From Acidobacteriota bacterium (GTDB lineage: Bacteria; Acidobacteriota; Thermoanaerobaculia; UBA5066): 64,000 nt of DNA. The notes beneath the pieces are model-generated. The model was given only the letters and a program-made list of their open reading frames with translations. It searched no databases and was not told the DNA's origin. Where the stretch lies: the NCBI GenBank assembly GCA_029781975.1, contig JAKOVQ010000053.1, positions 62,001-126,000 on the forward strand. The letters run 5' to 3'. The position numbers were made by a program, and so were the translations under genes. This document shows positions 52,314 to 61,169 of the stretch, in pieces; the first letter of the stretch is position 1, and each line of letters begins with the position of its first letter.

Positions 52314-53357
52314 ATGCGCGCCCGTCCCGGTGCCGCCGCCCTCCTCCTCGTCCTCACCGGCCTCCTGGCCCCCGCGGCAGCCGCCCAGGCGCCCGCGGCG
52401 AGGTCCGGGGGGCCGACCTTCGCGTTCTCCGTCGTCCTCTCGGACCTCGAGCCGACGCGGGAGCGCGATCAGAGGAAGGCGGAGCTCTTCTGGGCGTCGG
52501 TGGCCGCGTCCTTCGAGCGAGGCTCGTTCGGCGCCCGCGCCGACCTCCGCGCGCGGGAAGGGACGTTCAGGGACTACTACCCCGGGAGCGTCTGGCTCTG
52601 GGAGGGGTACGCCTGGGCGAAGACCCCCGCGGGGGAGCTCCGGGCGGGAAAGCTCCCGACGATCCTGGGTCTCGACGACATCTCGTTCGGCGGCGACCTC
52701 TTCTCCCTCAACGGCGTCGGCCGAAACCCCGACTGGGGCGCGGGCCTCTGGGGCGACGTCCGTCTGGGCTGGAACAGCCTCGCCTGGGCCGCCCGTTTCG
52801 TCGGGGAGAACGACCACGTCGCCTTCGAGGAGGAGGGGCGGGGGGTCGAGTCCGACCCGGGAGCCGTCCTGAGGGACGGACTCGAGGGGAAGGTGTCGTT
52901 CGTCCTCGACAAGGGGCTCTGGAAGCTCCACCCCGCCCTCTCCGCCGGAACCGCCCGGATCGTCCGGGACGCGGGGGCGGAAGAGCTCCGCAGGAGCGAC
53001 GCGATCGCGGAGCTGACGGCGAGCCTCGGCCCGCTTTCGGTCTTCGTCGAGGGGCTCTCGCGGTCCGGGGACCCTTCGGTGGCGCGCGAGGCGGGCGGCC
53101 GCCTCGGGTACGACGACGCCGCGGCCTGGCTCACGGGCCTCAGCTTCGAGCTTCCGACCATCCTCGTCCGCTACGTCTACAGCGAGTGGCGGTACCAGGG
53201 CCTCGACGGGAACGAGCGGCTCCACCAGCCCGCCGTCGTCTGGACGCCGGCCAGGGGAATCCACGCTACCATCGAGTACGCGGCCCGCCGCCTGAGGCTG
53301 GGGCCGGCCGTCTCGACGTTCAACGCCTTCCGCTTCGGTCTGTCGTGCACCTTTTGA
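52314..53357 (+). CDS. outer-membrane beta-barrel protein, porin-like
   Basis: This 347-aa protein has a signal peptide (MRARPG, hydrophobic core, AAAAQAPA near residue 25), many amphipathic alternating strands with aromatic girdle residues (e.g. VWLWEGYAW, GLWGDVRLGWNSLAWAARF) and a final Phe, as in outer-membrane proteins. No named family is recognised; phosphate-porin and channel-like barrels share this look. It may transport a small solute. It lies beside the M16 pair, divergently, and 91 bp before macA, so a link to MacAB export is possible but not shown. Confidence 0.75.
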   Translation: MRARPGAAALLLVLTGLLAPAAAAQAPAARSGGPTFAFSVVLSDLEPTRERDQRKAELFWASVAASFERGSFGARADLRAREGTFRDYYPGSVWLWEGYAWAKTPAGELRAGKLPTILGLDDISFGGDLFSLNGVGRNPDWGAGLWGDVRLGWNSLAWAARFVGENDHVAFEEEGRGVESDPGAVLRDGLEGKVSFVLDKGLWKLHPALSAGTARIVRDAGAEELRRSDAIAELTASLGPLSVFVEGLSRSGDPSVAREAGGRLGYDDAAAWLTGLSFELPTILVRYVYSEWRYQGLDGNERLHQPAVVWTPARGIHATIEYAARRLRLGPAVSTFNAFRFGLSCTF

Positions 53358-53448
53358 ACCCGTCCGCGTCTCTAGATCGTAGAGGGGAGGGGCCGTCCGG
53401 CTCCTCCCGTTCGGTCGTCCGGGGACAGCCTCCCCCAGAAGAGGGTCC

Positions 53449-54768
53449 ATGTCGAAGAAAGTCCTCGTCATCGCAGCCGCGATCGTGGTGGTCGGCGTCG
53501 CCGTCTGGGCCGTCCGGAAGGAGAAGGCGAACGGGGGGCCCCGCTTCCGCCTCGAGAAGGTCACCCGCGGCGAGGTCGTCGCCACCGTCACGGCCACGGG
53601 CTCGCTCTCGGCCGTCACCACCGTCAAGGTGGGGAGCCAAGTCTCGGGGATCATCGCCAGCCTCCACGCCGACTTCAACTCCGAGGTGAAGAAGGGCCAG
53701 CTCCTCGCCGAGCTCGACCCGACGCCCTTCCAGGCCACGGTCGACCAGCGGCGCGCCGACGTGCAGAAGGCGAAGGTCGACCTGCTGAACGCCGAGCTGA
53801 CGTTCGCGCGCGCCAAGAACCTCCTCGACCAGCAGCTCAACGCCCAGGCGGACTTCGACGCCGCGAAGGCCGCCCGGGACGGCGCCGCGGCGATGCTCGA
53901 GCAGTCGGAGGCGTCCCTCAAGCAGGCCCAGACGAACCTCGGCTACACGAAGATCGTCTCGCCGATCGACGGCGTCGTGGTCGACCGGCAGTACGACATC
54001 GGCCAGACCGTCGCCGCGTCGTTCTCCGCCCCGACGCTCTTCACGATCGCGCAGGACCTGACGAAGATGCAGGTCCTCATCAACGTTGACGAGGCCGACA
54101 TCGGGAGGGTCCGGGTGGGCCAGGACGCCTCGTTCACCGTCGACGCCTTCCCCGACCGGAAGTTCGACGGGGCCGTCTCGCAGATCCGCCTGGCGCCGCA
54201 GATCGTCCAGAACGTCGTCACCTACCCGGTGGTCGTCGACGTCTCCAACCCGAACCTCGCGCTGAAGCCGGGGATGACCGCCAACGTCCTGATCCCGGTC
54301 GACAAGCGCGAGGGCGTCCTCCGGGTCGCCAACGCCGCCCTCCGCTTCCGGCCGGACCCCGCGGACCTCGTCCCCGGAGCGTCCGGGGGCAAGCCGGGCG
54401 GGAAGGGCGCGGCCGCGGGCGGCGCGGCGAAGGAGCCGGAGGGCGCCTCGGCCGCCGCCGCGGCTCCGGCGTCCCAGGGGGAGGGCCGGCGGCGCGAAGG
54501 CGGCCCCGGAGGAATGGCCGGGCGGCCGAACGGACGGCCGGGCGCCGGGAGCGGCCACCCGGGCGGGGCCGGCCGGACCCAGGAGGTCTACGTCGAGGTC
54601 GCGGGCGGGAAGCTCAGGCCGGTGAAGGTGAGGACGTCGATCACCGACGGGAACTACACGGCGGTCCAGTCGGACGAGCTGAAGGAGGGCGACTCGATCG
54701 TCCTGGGCCTGGCGACGGCCCGCGCCATGAGCAACCCCGGCGGCGGGCGCGGCCCGGGCCGCTTCTGA
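53449..54768 (+). CDS. macA: MacA-like periplasmic adaptor (HlyD/RND family) with Gly/Ala-rich insert
   Basis: This 439-aa membrane-fusion protein has an N-terminal anchor helix (5-22), the first lipoyl half (GSLSAVTTVKVGSQVSG), an alpha-hairpin coiled coil (~95-165; two or so heptad arms), the second lipoyl half (TKIVSPIDGVVVDR) and a beta-barrel (~200-295). An unusual low-complexity insert rich in Gly, Ala, Pro and Arg (~305-380) separates this from the terminal domain, which ends in GGGRGPGRF. It would connect the MacB transporter to a TolC-type channel. ATG 53449 has an agagggtcc site. It heads a three-gene export operon. Confidence 0.92.
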   Translation: MSKKVLVIAAAIVVVGVAVWAVRKEKANGGPRFRLEKVTRGEVVATVTATGSLSAVTTVKVGSQVSGIIASLHADFNSEVKKGQLLAELDPTPFQATVDQRRADVQKAKVDLLNAELTFARAKNLLDQQLNAQADFDAAKAARDGAAAMLEQSEASLKQAQTNLGYTKIVSPIDGVVVDRQYDIGQTVAASFSAPTLFTIAQDLTKMQVLINVDEADIGRVRVGQDASFTVDAFPDRKFDGAVSQIRLAPQIVQNVVTYPVVVDVSNPNLALKPGMTANVLIPVDKREGVLRVANAALRFRPDPADLVPGASGGKPGGKGAAAGGAAKEPEGASAAAAAPASQGEGRRREGGPGGMAGRPNGRPGAGSGHPGGAGRTQEVYVEVAGGKLRPVKVRTSITDGNYTAVQSDELKEGDSIVLGLATARAMSNPGGGRGPGRF

Positions 54769-54785
54769 GATCGCGGGGCTCGAGA

Positions 54786-55565
54786 ATGGACGAGCCGGTC
54801 ATCCTCATCGAGGACCTCCACCGCGTCTACACGATGGGCGAGACGGAGGTGCGCGCTCTCGACGGCGTGAGCCTCTCCATCGGGCGGGGCGAGTTCGTCG
54901 CCGTGATGGGGCCGTCGGGCTCGGGGAAGTCGACCTTCATGAACATCGTCGGCTGCCTCGATCGCCCGACCTCGGGGAGGTACGTCCTGGAAGGGGTGGA
55001 CGTCTCCTCGCTCGACCGCGACGCGCGGGCGCTGATCCGGAACGACAAGATCGGGTTCGTCTTCCAGAACTTCAACCTCCTCCCCCGGACGAGCGCCCTC
55101 GAGAACGTCGAGCTGCCGCTCCTCTACTCGAGGAAGCACCGCCTCTCCGACGCGGGGCAGCTCGAGCGGGCCCGCGCGGCGCTCGGCCACGTGGGGCTCG
55201 CCGAGCGGTGGGACCACACGCCGGCGCAGCTGTCGGGCGGCCAGCAGCAGCGGGTGGCGATCGCGCGCGCGCTCGTGAACGAGCCGACCATCCTCCTCGC
55301 CGACGAGCCGACGGGGAACCTCGACTCGCGCACGTCGGACGAGGTGATGGAGATCTTCCAGAAGCTGAACGACGAGGGCCGGACCGTCATCCTCATCACG
55401 CACGAGCCCGACATCGCCGAGTACGCCCGGCGCGTCATCTCGTTCCGCGACGGCCGGCTGGTCGGCGACGTGCCCGTCGGGCAGCGGCGCGTGGCGGGCC
55501 GCCTCGCGGCCCCGGCGCCGGTCGCGCCCGGCCCCGGCCCGCGGGCCCCGGAGGTCCATCCATGA
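54786..55565 (+). CDS. MacB-type ABC exporter ATPase
   Basis: This 259-aa ATPase of the LolD/MacB-N type has Walker A GPSGSGKST near residue 43, the LSGGQQQRVAIARAL signature near 145 and Walker B ILLADEPTGNLD near 172, ending in a Pro-rich tail. MacB is usually a single ATPase-permease chain, but here the two halves are separate genes, as in LolCDE/YknYZ-type systems. ATG 54786 follows macA by 17 nt, and its stop overlaps the permease ATG (ATGA). Confidence 0.95.
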   Translation: MDEPVILIEDLHRVYTMGETEVRALDGVSLSIGRGEFVAVMGPSGSGKSTFMNIVGCLDRPTSGRYVLEGVDVSSLDRDARALIRNDKIGFVFQNFNLLPRTSALENVELPLLYSRKHRLSDAGQLERARAALGHVGLAERWDHTPAQLSGGQQQRVAIARALVNEPTILLADEPTGNLDSRTSDEVMEIFQKLNDEGRTVILITHEPDIAEYARRVISFRDGRLVGDVPVGQRRVAGRLAAPAPVAPGPGPRAPEVHP

Positions 55566-56788
55566 CCAAGACGTCCAGCATCCTCAAGGTCGCGTTCCGG
55601 GCCATGGGGCGCAACAAGCTCCGGTCGCTCCTGACCGCCCTCGGCATCATCATCGGCGTCGCCTGCGTCGTCGCCACGATCGGGATCGGCGAGGGGGCCC
55701 GGATCCAGACCGAGTCCCAGCTGAGGTCCCTCGGGACCAACTTCCTCATGGTCTTCCCCGGCACCGTCACCTCCTCGGGAGCGCGCTCGGGCTGGGGCTC
55801 GAACTCGAAGCTGTCCGAGGAGGACGTCGTGGCGATCCGGAACGAGGTCCCGACCGCCGCCTACGTCTCCGCTTCGATCCGGACGGTGGCGCAGGTCGTC
55901 TACGGCAACCAGAACTGGTCGACCTCGATCCAGGGCGGGGAGGTCGACTGGCCGCTGATCCGGTCGTGGAACGTCGCGCAGGGACAGTTCTTCACCGACG
56001 CCGACAACCGCGCCGCGGCCAAGGTCTGCGTCCTCGGGCAGACGGTGGCGACCACGCTCTTCGGGAGCGACGACCCGGTCGGCCAGACGATCCGGATCAA
56101 GAACATCCCCTTCAAGGTGGTCGGCGTCCTCGAGGCGAAGGGCGGCTCGATGATGGGCCAGGACCAGGACGACACCGTCATCGCCCCCTACGAGACGGTC
56201 CGGAAGAAGATCATGGGGACGACGGCCGTCGGGATGATCATGGTGGCCGTCTCCTCCGAGGACCTCGTCCAGCGGACGCAGGACGACATCACCGCCCTCC
56301 TCCGCCAGCGCCACCGGATCAACCGGGCCGCGGGGCAGGAGGACGACTTCATGATCCGCTCCCAGACCGAGATGCTCCAGCACGCGGACGAGCAGGCGAA
56401 CACGATGAAGGTCCTCCTCTGGTCGATCGCGGGAGTCTCGCTCCTGGTCGGCGGGATCGGGATCATGAACATCATGCTCGTCTCGGTGACGGAACGGACC
56501 CGCGAGATCGGCGTGAGGATGGCCATCGGCGCGCGCGGCGGCGACATCCGCGCGCAGTTCCTCGTCGAGGCGGTCGTCCTCGCCGTCTTCGGAGGCCTCG
56601 TCGGCATCGCCCTCGGGATCGGGATCCAGAGCCTCGTGGCGAAGTACGCGCACTGGCCGACGTCCGTCCCCCCGACCGCGGTGGCGCTGGCCTTCCTTTT
56701 CTCCGCGCTCGTCGGCGTGACGTTCGGGTTCTACCCGGCGCTCAAGGCGTCGCGCCTCGACCCGATCGAGGCCCTCCGCTACGAGTAG
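55562..56788 (+). CDS. MacB-type ABC exporter permease (FtsX fold)
   Basis: This 408-aa protein has a first helix (~20-40; RSLLTALGIIIGVACVVATI), a ~240-residue periplasmic MacB_PCD domain, and three C-terminal helices containing GIGIMNIMLVSVTERTREIG, the FtsX-family signature. With the upstream ATPase and adaptor it forms a tripartite mechanotransmission exporter. YknZ, MacB and LolC/E are the alternatives; adaptor presence favours MacB/YknZ. ATG 55562 overlaps the ATPase stop. The substrate (macrolide, peptide, lipoprotein or siderophore) is not determinable. Confidence 0.94.
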   Translation: MTKTSSILKVAFRAMGRNKLRSLLTALGIIIGVACVVATIGIGEGARIQTESQLRSLGTNFLMVFPGTVTSSGARSGWGSNSKLSEEDVVAIRNEVPTAAYVSASIRTVAQVVYGNQNWSTSIQGGEVDWPLIRSWNVAQGQFFTDADNRAAAKVCVLGQTVATTLFGSDDPVGQTIRIKNIPFKVVGVLEAKGGSMMGQDQDDTVIAPYETVRKKIMGTTAVGMIMVAVSSEDLVQRTQDDITALLRQRHRINRAAGQEDDFMIRSQTEMLQHADEQANTMKVLLWSIAGVSLLVGGIGIMNIMLVSVTERTREIGVRMAIGARGGDIRAQFLVEAVVLAVFGGLVGIALGIGIQSLVAKYAHWPTSVPPTAVALAFLFSALVGVTFGFYPALKASRLDPIEALRYE

Positions 56789-56966
56789 CGGGCCGGGGGC
56801 CTTCCTGGGGCGCTGGGCCTACGGGCTGCTGCTGGTCGAGGCGATCCTCGCCGCCGGCGCGGTCGGCTGCTGGCGCCTCGGAGTCTCGCGGGGGCGGTTC
56901 CGGACGGGAGCGACGGGGAAGCTCCTGACGGCCGGCCGGACGCTGGCCCGCCGCCGCCCGCTGGCG

Positions 56967-58532
56967 GTGGCGGCCGTCTTCCTCGTCACGCTCGCCGCCC
57001 AGCTCCTGGCGCTCCCCCTCGTCGGGATCCCGGTCCCGTACGTCCACGACGAGTTCGGGTACCTCCTGGCAGGCGCGACGTTCGCTCTCGGAAGGCTGAC
57101 GAACCCCGCGCACCCGATGTGGGTCCACTTCGAGACGTTCCACGTCCTCATGCAGCCGACGTACATGGCGATGCACCCGCCCGCCCAGGGCGCGGTCCTC
57201 GCCCTGGGGATCCTCCTCGCCCACCTGCCGGTCGCCGGCGTCTGGCTCTCGTGCGCGCTCTTCTGCGCGGCGGTCTGCTGGGCCCTGCAGGCCTGGGTGC
57301 CGCCGGGATGGGCCCTCCTGGGGGGCTTCCTCGCCACGCTCCGGATCGGCGTCCTGAGCTATTGGGCGACGAGCTACTGGGGGGGCGCCGTCGCAGGCAT
57401 CGGGGGCGCGCTCGTCCTCGGCGCGGTGGGCCGGCTCCGCCGCGGTCCCCGGCCCCTGGCGGGAGGCGTCCTCGGCGTCGGCCTCTCCCTCCTCGCGCTC
57501 TCGCGCCCGTTCGAGGGGTTCGTCTCCGCGCTCCCCGTCGCCGGCTGGCTCCTCTGGCGCCTGGCGCGGCCGGGGACGTGGTCTCGCGGGGCCTGGATCC
57601 GCTCGGCCCTCGTCCCGGCGTCCCTCGTCGTCGCGCTGGCGGGCGCCTTCCTCCTCCGCTACGACCTGGCCATCACCGGCCACGCCCTGAAGCTCCCGTA
57701 CCAGCTCGACCGGGAGACGTACGCCGTGGGGCAGCACTTCGTCTGGCAGGCCCCGCGCCCGGCCCCCGCCTACCGTCACGAGGTGATGCGGCGCTTCTAC
57801 ACGAGCTGGGAGCTCTCCGGCTACCAGGGGAGCCGCAGGCTGTCGGACCTCGCCACGCGGGCGGCGGGCAAGTTCGGTGTCCTCTGGCTCTTCTTCGTGG
57901 GGCCGCTCCTGACGCCCGCGCTCCTCGCCGGCCTCGTGGGCCTCCGAAGCAGGCGGCTGAGGATCCCTGCGGCGATCCTCGGGCTCTCTGCCGTCGGGTG
58001 GGTGATCGTGGCGTGGTGGATGTTCCCGCACTACGCGGCCCCGGTCGCGGCCGTCCTCGTCCTGGTCCTCGTGGAGGGGCTCCGCCGCCTCGCCGCGTGG
58101 CGTCCGGCGGGGGCGCGCCGGGCGGGACGGCCCCTCGTCGCCGCGTTCGCCGCGGCCGGCTTCGCGACCCTGGCGGTCCGTCTCGCGGCGGCCCCGCTCG
58201 GCCTGCAGCTCGGCGGCTGGCCGCCCGCCTGGTACACCCTCGTGAGGTACGCGGGGTTCGCCCGCGCCGACATCGAGGCGCGGCTCGAGTCCCTCGGGGG
58301 CCGGCACCTCGTCCTCGTGCGCTACGCGAAGAGCCACTCGCCGCACCTCGAGTACGTCTACAACGGGCCCGACATCGACGCCGCTCCCGTCGTCTGGGCG
58401 CGCGAGATGGGGGGGAAGGCGGATTCGGACCTCCTCTCCTACTTCCGCGGCCGGACCGCCTGGCTCCTCGAGGCCGACGCCAGGCCCCCGAAGCTCGTCC
58501 CTTACTCCCCGGAGGCGGCCCCTCGGGATTAG
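56967..58532 (+). CDS. polytopic membrane protein, GT39-like; start probably upstream
   Basis: The 521-aa reading from GTG 56967 has about ten helices. After the first comes a VPYVHDEFGYLL motif (acidic pair as in GT-C active sites), NPAHPMWVHFE and HPPAQG, characteristic of a family of ArnT/PMT-like glycosyltransferase-fold proteins. The same frame stays open upstream to a stop at 56718. Bases ~56805-56966 encode a further hydrophobic helix (GLLLVEAILAAGAVGCW) and a basic loop, with no ATG, GTG or TTG; CTG 56805 after a G-rich stretch is a possible start. Function unknown beyond likely lipid-linked sugar transfer. Confidence 0.78.
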   Translation: MAAVFLVTLAAQLLALPLVGIPVPYVHDEFGYLLAGATFALGRLTNPAHPMWVHFETFHVLMQPTYMAMHPPAQGAVLALGILLAHLPVAGVWLSCALFCAAVCWALQAWVPPGWALLGGFLATLRIGVLSYWATSYWGGAVAGIGGALVLGAVGRLRRGPRPLAGGVLGVGLSLLALSRPFEGFVSALPVAGWLLWRLARPGTWSRGAWIRSALVPASLVVALAGAFLLRYDLAITGHALKLPYQLDRETYAVGQHFVWQAPRPAPAYRHEVMRRFYTSWELSGYQGSRRLSDLATRAAGKFGVLWLFFVGPLLTPALLAGLVGLRSRRLRIPAAILGLSAVGWVIVAWWMFPHYAAPVAAVLVLVLVEGLRRLAAWRPAGARRAGRPLVAAFAAAGFATLAVRLAAAPLGLQLGGWPPAWYTLVRYAGFARADIEARLESLGGRHLVLVRYAKSHSPHLEYVYNGPDIDAAPVVWAREMGGKADSDLLSYFRGRTAWLLEADARPPKLVPYSPEAAPRD

Positions 58533-58535
58533 AGT
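58530..58535 (+). promoter_or_regulatory. candidate -10 of a leaderless promoter (sensor kinase gene)
   Basis: TAGAGT overlaps the preceding gene's TAG and lies 6 nt before ATG 58542. No Shine-Dalgarno is present. Confidence 0.4.
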
Positions 58536-58541
58536 GAGCGG

Positions 58542-61169
58542 ATGGAGCAGCCGGGCGGGACCCGTCCCCGTTCCGCGGCCGTCCTCGAGCGACTCTCCTC
58601 GTTCGACCCCCGGTCGTCCCTCGGCGCGCGCCTCGCCCTCGTCTCGCTGCCGTTCCTGCTCGTCCCGGTCGCCGTCTGGGGCGTCCTGTCGGTCCGGCTC
58701 GCGTCGCGCTCCGAGCGGCAGCTGACCGCCATCGTGGAGACCGAGGCGATCCGCCAGGGCCGCGCGGAGCTCCAGCGCGCGGCGGACCAGCGGCGCGAGG
58801 ACCTGGAGGAGAAGGCGTGGGAGGCGCTGGGCGTCCTCTCGGAGGCCGTTCAGGCGACGGGCGCGGCCCTGAGCGCCCCCGCGGGGCTCGCGGGTCCGAA
58901 GGAGGAGCTCGACGACGAGGCCGGCCGCCCGTACCTGGCCCGGCGGCGGGAGGGGTCGGGCGCCGCCGTCTCCCGCCGCTACGGCCTGACGCCCGCGGCC
59001 CTCTCGGACCTCGCGGCGACCCGGACGCTCGAGGGCCGCTTCACGGGGCTGATGGCGGGCCACCGCCTGATCTCGGCCATCTTCGTCACCACGTCGTCCG
59101 GAGTCCTGCGCGCGGTCCCGTGGCAGGACCTCTCGCGGCTCTTCGCGACCCGAAGCCTCCCCCCGGACTTCGCGTTCACCACGCGATGGCCCGCGGTCCT
59201 TCCGCCGGGAGGGACGGCGGACCGGAGGCGGGTCGAGTGGACGCGGCCCTACCTGGACGTCTACCTGGGGCGAGGCCAGATCGTCTCGGCTCTCGCCCCG
59301 GTGTACGGTCCGGACGGGAGGCTCCGGGCCGAGGTCGGGATCGACTTCGCGCTGGAGGAGTTCTTCCGCCGCGGGGTCCTCCAGGCCGACCCGGAGGGGA
59401 CCGAGTACGTCTTCACGCGCGACGGAGGCGTCCGCGCCATCTACGTGAGCCGTCCCGGGGAGGCCGAAGGGGGCGCCGCGGCCCGGCGCGTCGAGGCCCT
59501 CGCGGCCCTCGTCGGCGCGGCGGGAGGGGATGGCCCCCGGGACACGACCGTCGATCCGGACGGCGAGGAGCTCCTCGCCTCCTTCCGCCCGCTGACGGCG
59601 GTCCGGTGGACCTACGTCCGGACCCTCCCGGTCTCCGCTGTTCGGGCAGCCGTCGTGGCCCGGCTCGCCCCCGTCTTCGAGAAGGCGCACGAGCGCCGCG
59701 TCCGCGACGCCGTCCTGGCTCTCGCCCTCCTCCCGATCGTCGCCGCGGGGGTCGTCCTGATGACCCGCCGGGCGGTCTCCCCCCTCCGCCGCGCCGCGCG
59801 ATACGCCGATGCCGTCGCGGCGGGCTCGGCTCCGGAAGACCTGCCCGAGGCCGGCCGCCGGGACGAGGTCGGGAGGCTCGCATCGGCCCTCGTCGCGCTC
59901 GACCGGCGCGTCCGCCGGAGGATCCGCTCGATGCAGGGAGCGCACGACCTCGCCGTCGGCGCGAGCCTGCGGACGGCGCCGGAGGAGACCAGCGCGCGCC
60001 TGGCCCGGGCCGCGGCGGAGCTCGTCGGCGCCACGAAGGCGTTCGTCTACGCCTGGGAGCCGGACTCCCGCCGGCTCGTGGCGTCCCGGCCCGGCTACGG
60101 GGTCGCCGACGACCGCCTCCGGGGGCTCGTCCTCGGCCCGTCCGACCACGGGCTCGCGCCCCTCGCCTTCGAGAGCGGGGAGACCTTCGTCTCGAACGCG
60201 CCCTTCGCCGACCCCAAGGTCTCCCTGCCGCTCGCGCGGCTCGTCGGGCTCGACCGCAACGCCGTCTTCGTCCCGCTCCGGACGGACGCCGGGCCGGTCG
60301 GCGTCCTCGTCGTCCTCGACAAGCCCGCCGACCTCGACGAGGAGGACGTGGCCGCCCTGGAGACCCTCGCGGACGAGGGAGCCCTCCTGCTGCGGAACGC
60401 CCGGCTCTTCGACGAGCTCCAGGGGAGCTACGACAGGCTCCGGGACGCGAACCGGAACCGGGACCACTTCATCCAGAACGTGAATCACGAGCTCCGGACG
60501 CCGCTGACGGCCATCCTCGGCTGGAGCGAGATCCTGGCCGAGGACGAGCCGGACCGGGCCACGGTGGCGACCGCGGTGGAGCAGATCCGCCGGTCGGCGG
60601 AGTTCCTGCAGGCCCTCATCTCCGACCTCCTCGACCTCTCCCGGGTGGAGGAGGGGCTGGCGCGGATCGAGAGGGCGCCCGCCGACCTCGGACGCCTCGT
60701 TCGCGACGCCGTCGAGCCGGCCGCCGTGATGGCGGAGGGGCGAGGGATCGCGCTCCACGTCTCCGCGCCCGGGCCGTCGGAGGTGGTCGTCCCCCTCGAC
60801 GGCCTGAGGATGCGCCAGGTCCTCTGGAACCTCGTCCACAACGCCGTCAAGTTCACGCACAAGGGGGGCCGCATCGACGTCGACGCCCGTCGCGAGGCCG
60901 ACGCGGTGGTCCTTCGCGTGAGCGACGACGGCGTCGGGGTCGATCCGGCCGACCTCCCGTTCATCTTCGACCGGTTCCGTCAGGGGGACGGCTCGACGAC
61001 CCGGGCGTGGCGCGGGACGGGGATCGGGCTGACCCTGGCGAAGGGGTACGTCGAGCTCCACGGGGGGACGATCGGCGTGGAGAGCCGCCCCGGGCGCGGC
61101 ACCCTCTTCACGGTCAGGATCCCGGTGCCGGGAGGGCCCCCGGCGGCCGGGTCGGCCGGGCCTAGCTGA
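58542..61169 (+). CDS. membrane sensor histidine kinase (dCACHE-HAMP-GAF-HisKA-HATPase)
   Basis: This 875-aa transmembrane kinase has a first helix (~29-50), a long periplasmic dCACHE-like sensor (~60-385), a second helix (~388-408), HAMP (~410-465), GAF (~470-625), HisKA with VNHELRTPLTAILGW (phospho-His) and a HATPase domain with N box (LVHNAVKF), G1 (DDGVGV), F and G2 (GTGIGLTLAKG) boxes. It should autophosphorylate in response to a periplasmic ligand, but no response regulator is adjacent. ATG 58542 is probably leaderless. Its last codons overlap the convergent hydrolase gene by 8 bp. Confidence 0.93.
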   Translation: MEQPGGTRPRSAAVLERLSSFDPRSSLGARLALVSLPFLLVPVAVWGVLSVRLASRSERQLTAIVETEAIRQGRAELQRAADQRREDLEEKAWEALGVLSEAVQATGAALSAPAGLAGPKEELDDEAGRPYLARRREGSGAAVSRRYGLTPAALSDLAATRTLEGRFTGLMAGHRLISAIFVTTSSGVLRAVPWQDLSRLFATRSLPPDFAFTTRWPAVLPPGGTADRRRVEWTRPYLDVYLGRGQIVSALAPVYGPDGRLRAEVGIDFALEEFFRRGVLQADPEGTEYVFTRDGGVRAIYVSRPGEAEGGAAARRVEALAALVGAAGGDGPRDTTVDPDGEELLASFRPLTAVRWTYVRTLPVSAVRAAVVARLAPVFEKAHERRVRDAVLALALLPIVAAGVVLMTRRAVSPLRRAARYADAVAAGSAPEDLPEAGRRDEVGRLASALVALDRRVRRRIRSMQGAHDLAVGASLRTAPEETSARLARAAAELVGATKAFVYAWEPDSRRLVASRPGYGVADDRLRGLVLGPSDHGLAPLAFESGETFVSNAPFADPKVSLPLARLVGLDRNAVFVPLRTDAGPVGVLVVLDKPADLDEEDVAALETLADEGALLLRNARLFDELQGSYDRLRDANRNRDHFIQNVNHELRTPLTAILGWSEILAEDEPDRATVATAVEQIRRSAEFLQALISDLLDLSRVEEGLARIERAPADLGRLVRDAVEPAAVMAEGRGIALHVSAPGPSEVVVPLDGLRMRQVLWNLVHNAVKFTHKGGRIDVDARREADAVVLRVSDDGVGVDPADLPFIFDRFRQGDGSTTRAWRGTGIGLTLAKGYVELHGGTIGVESRPGRGTLFTVRIPVPGGPPAAGSAGPS

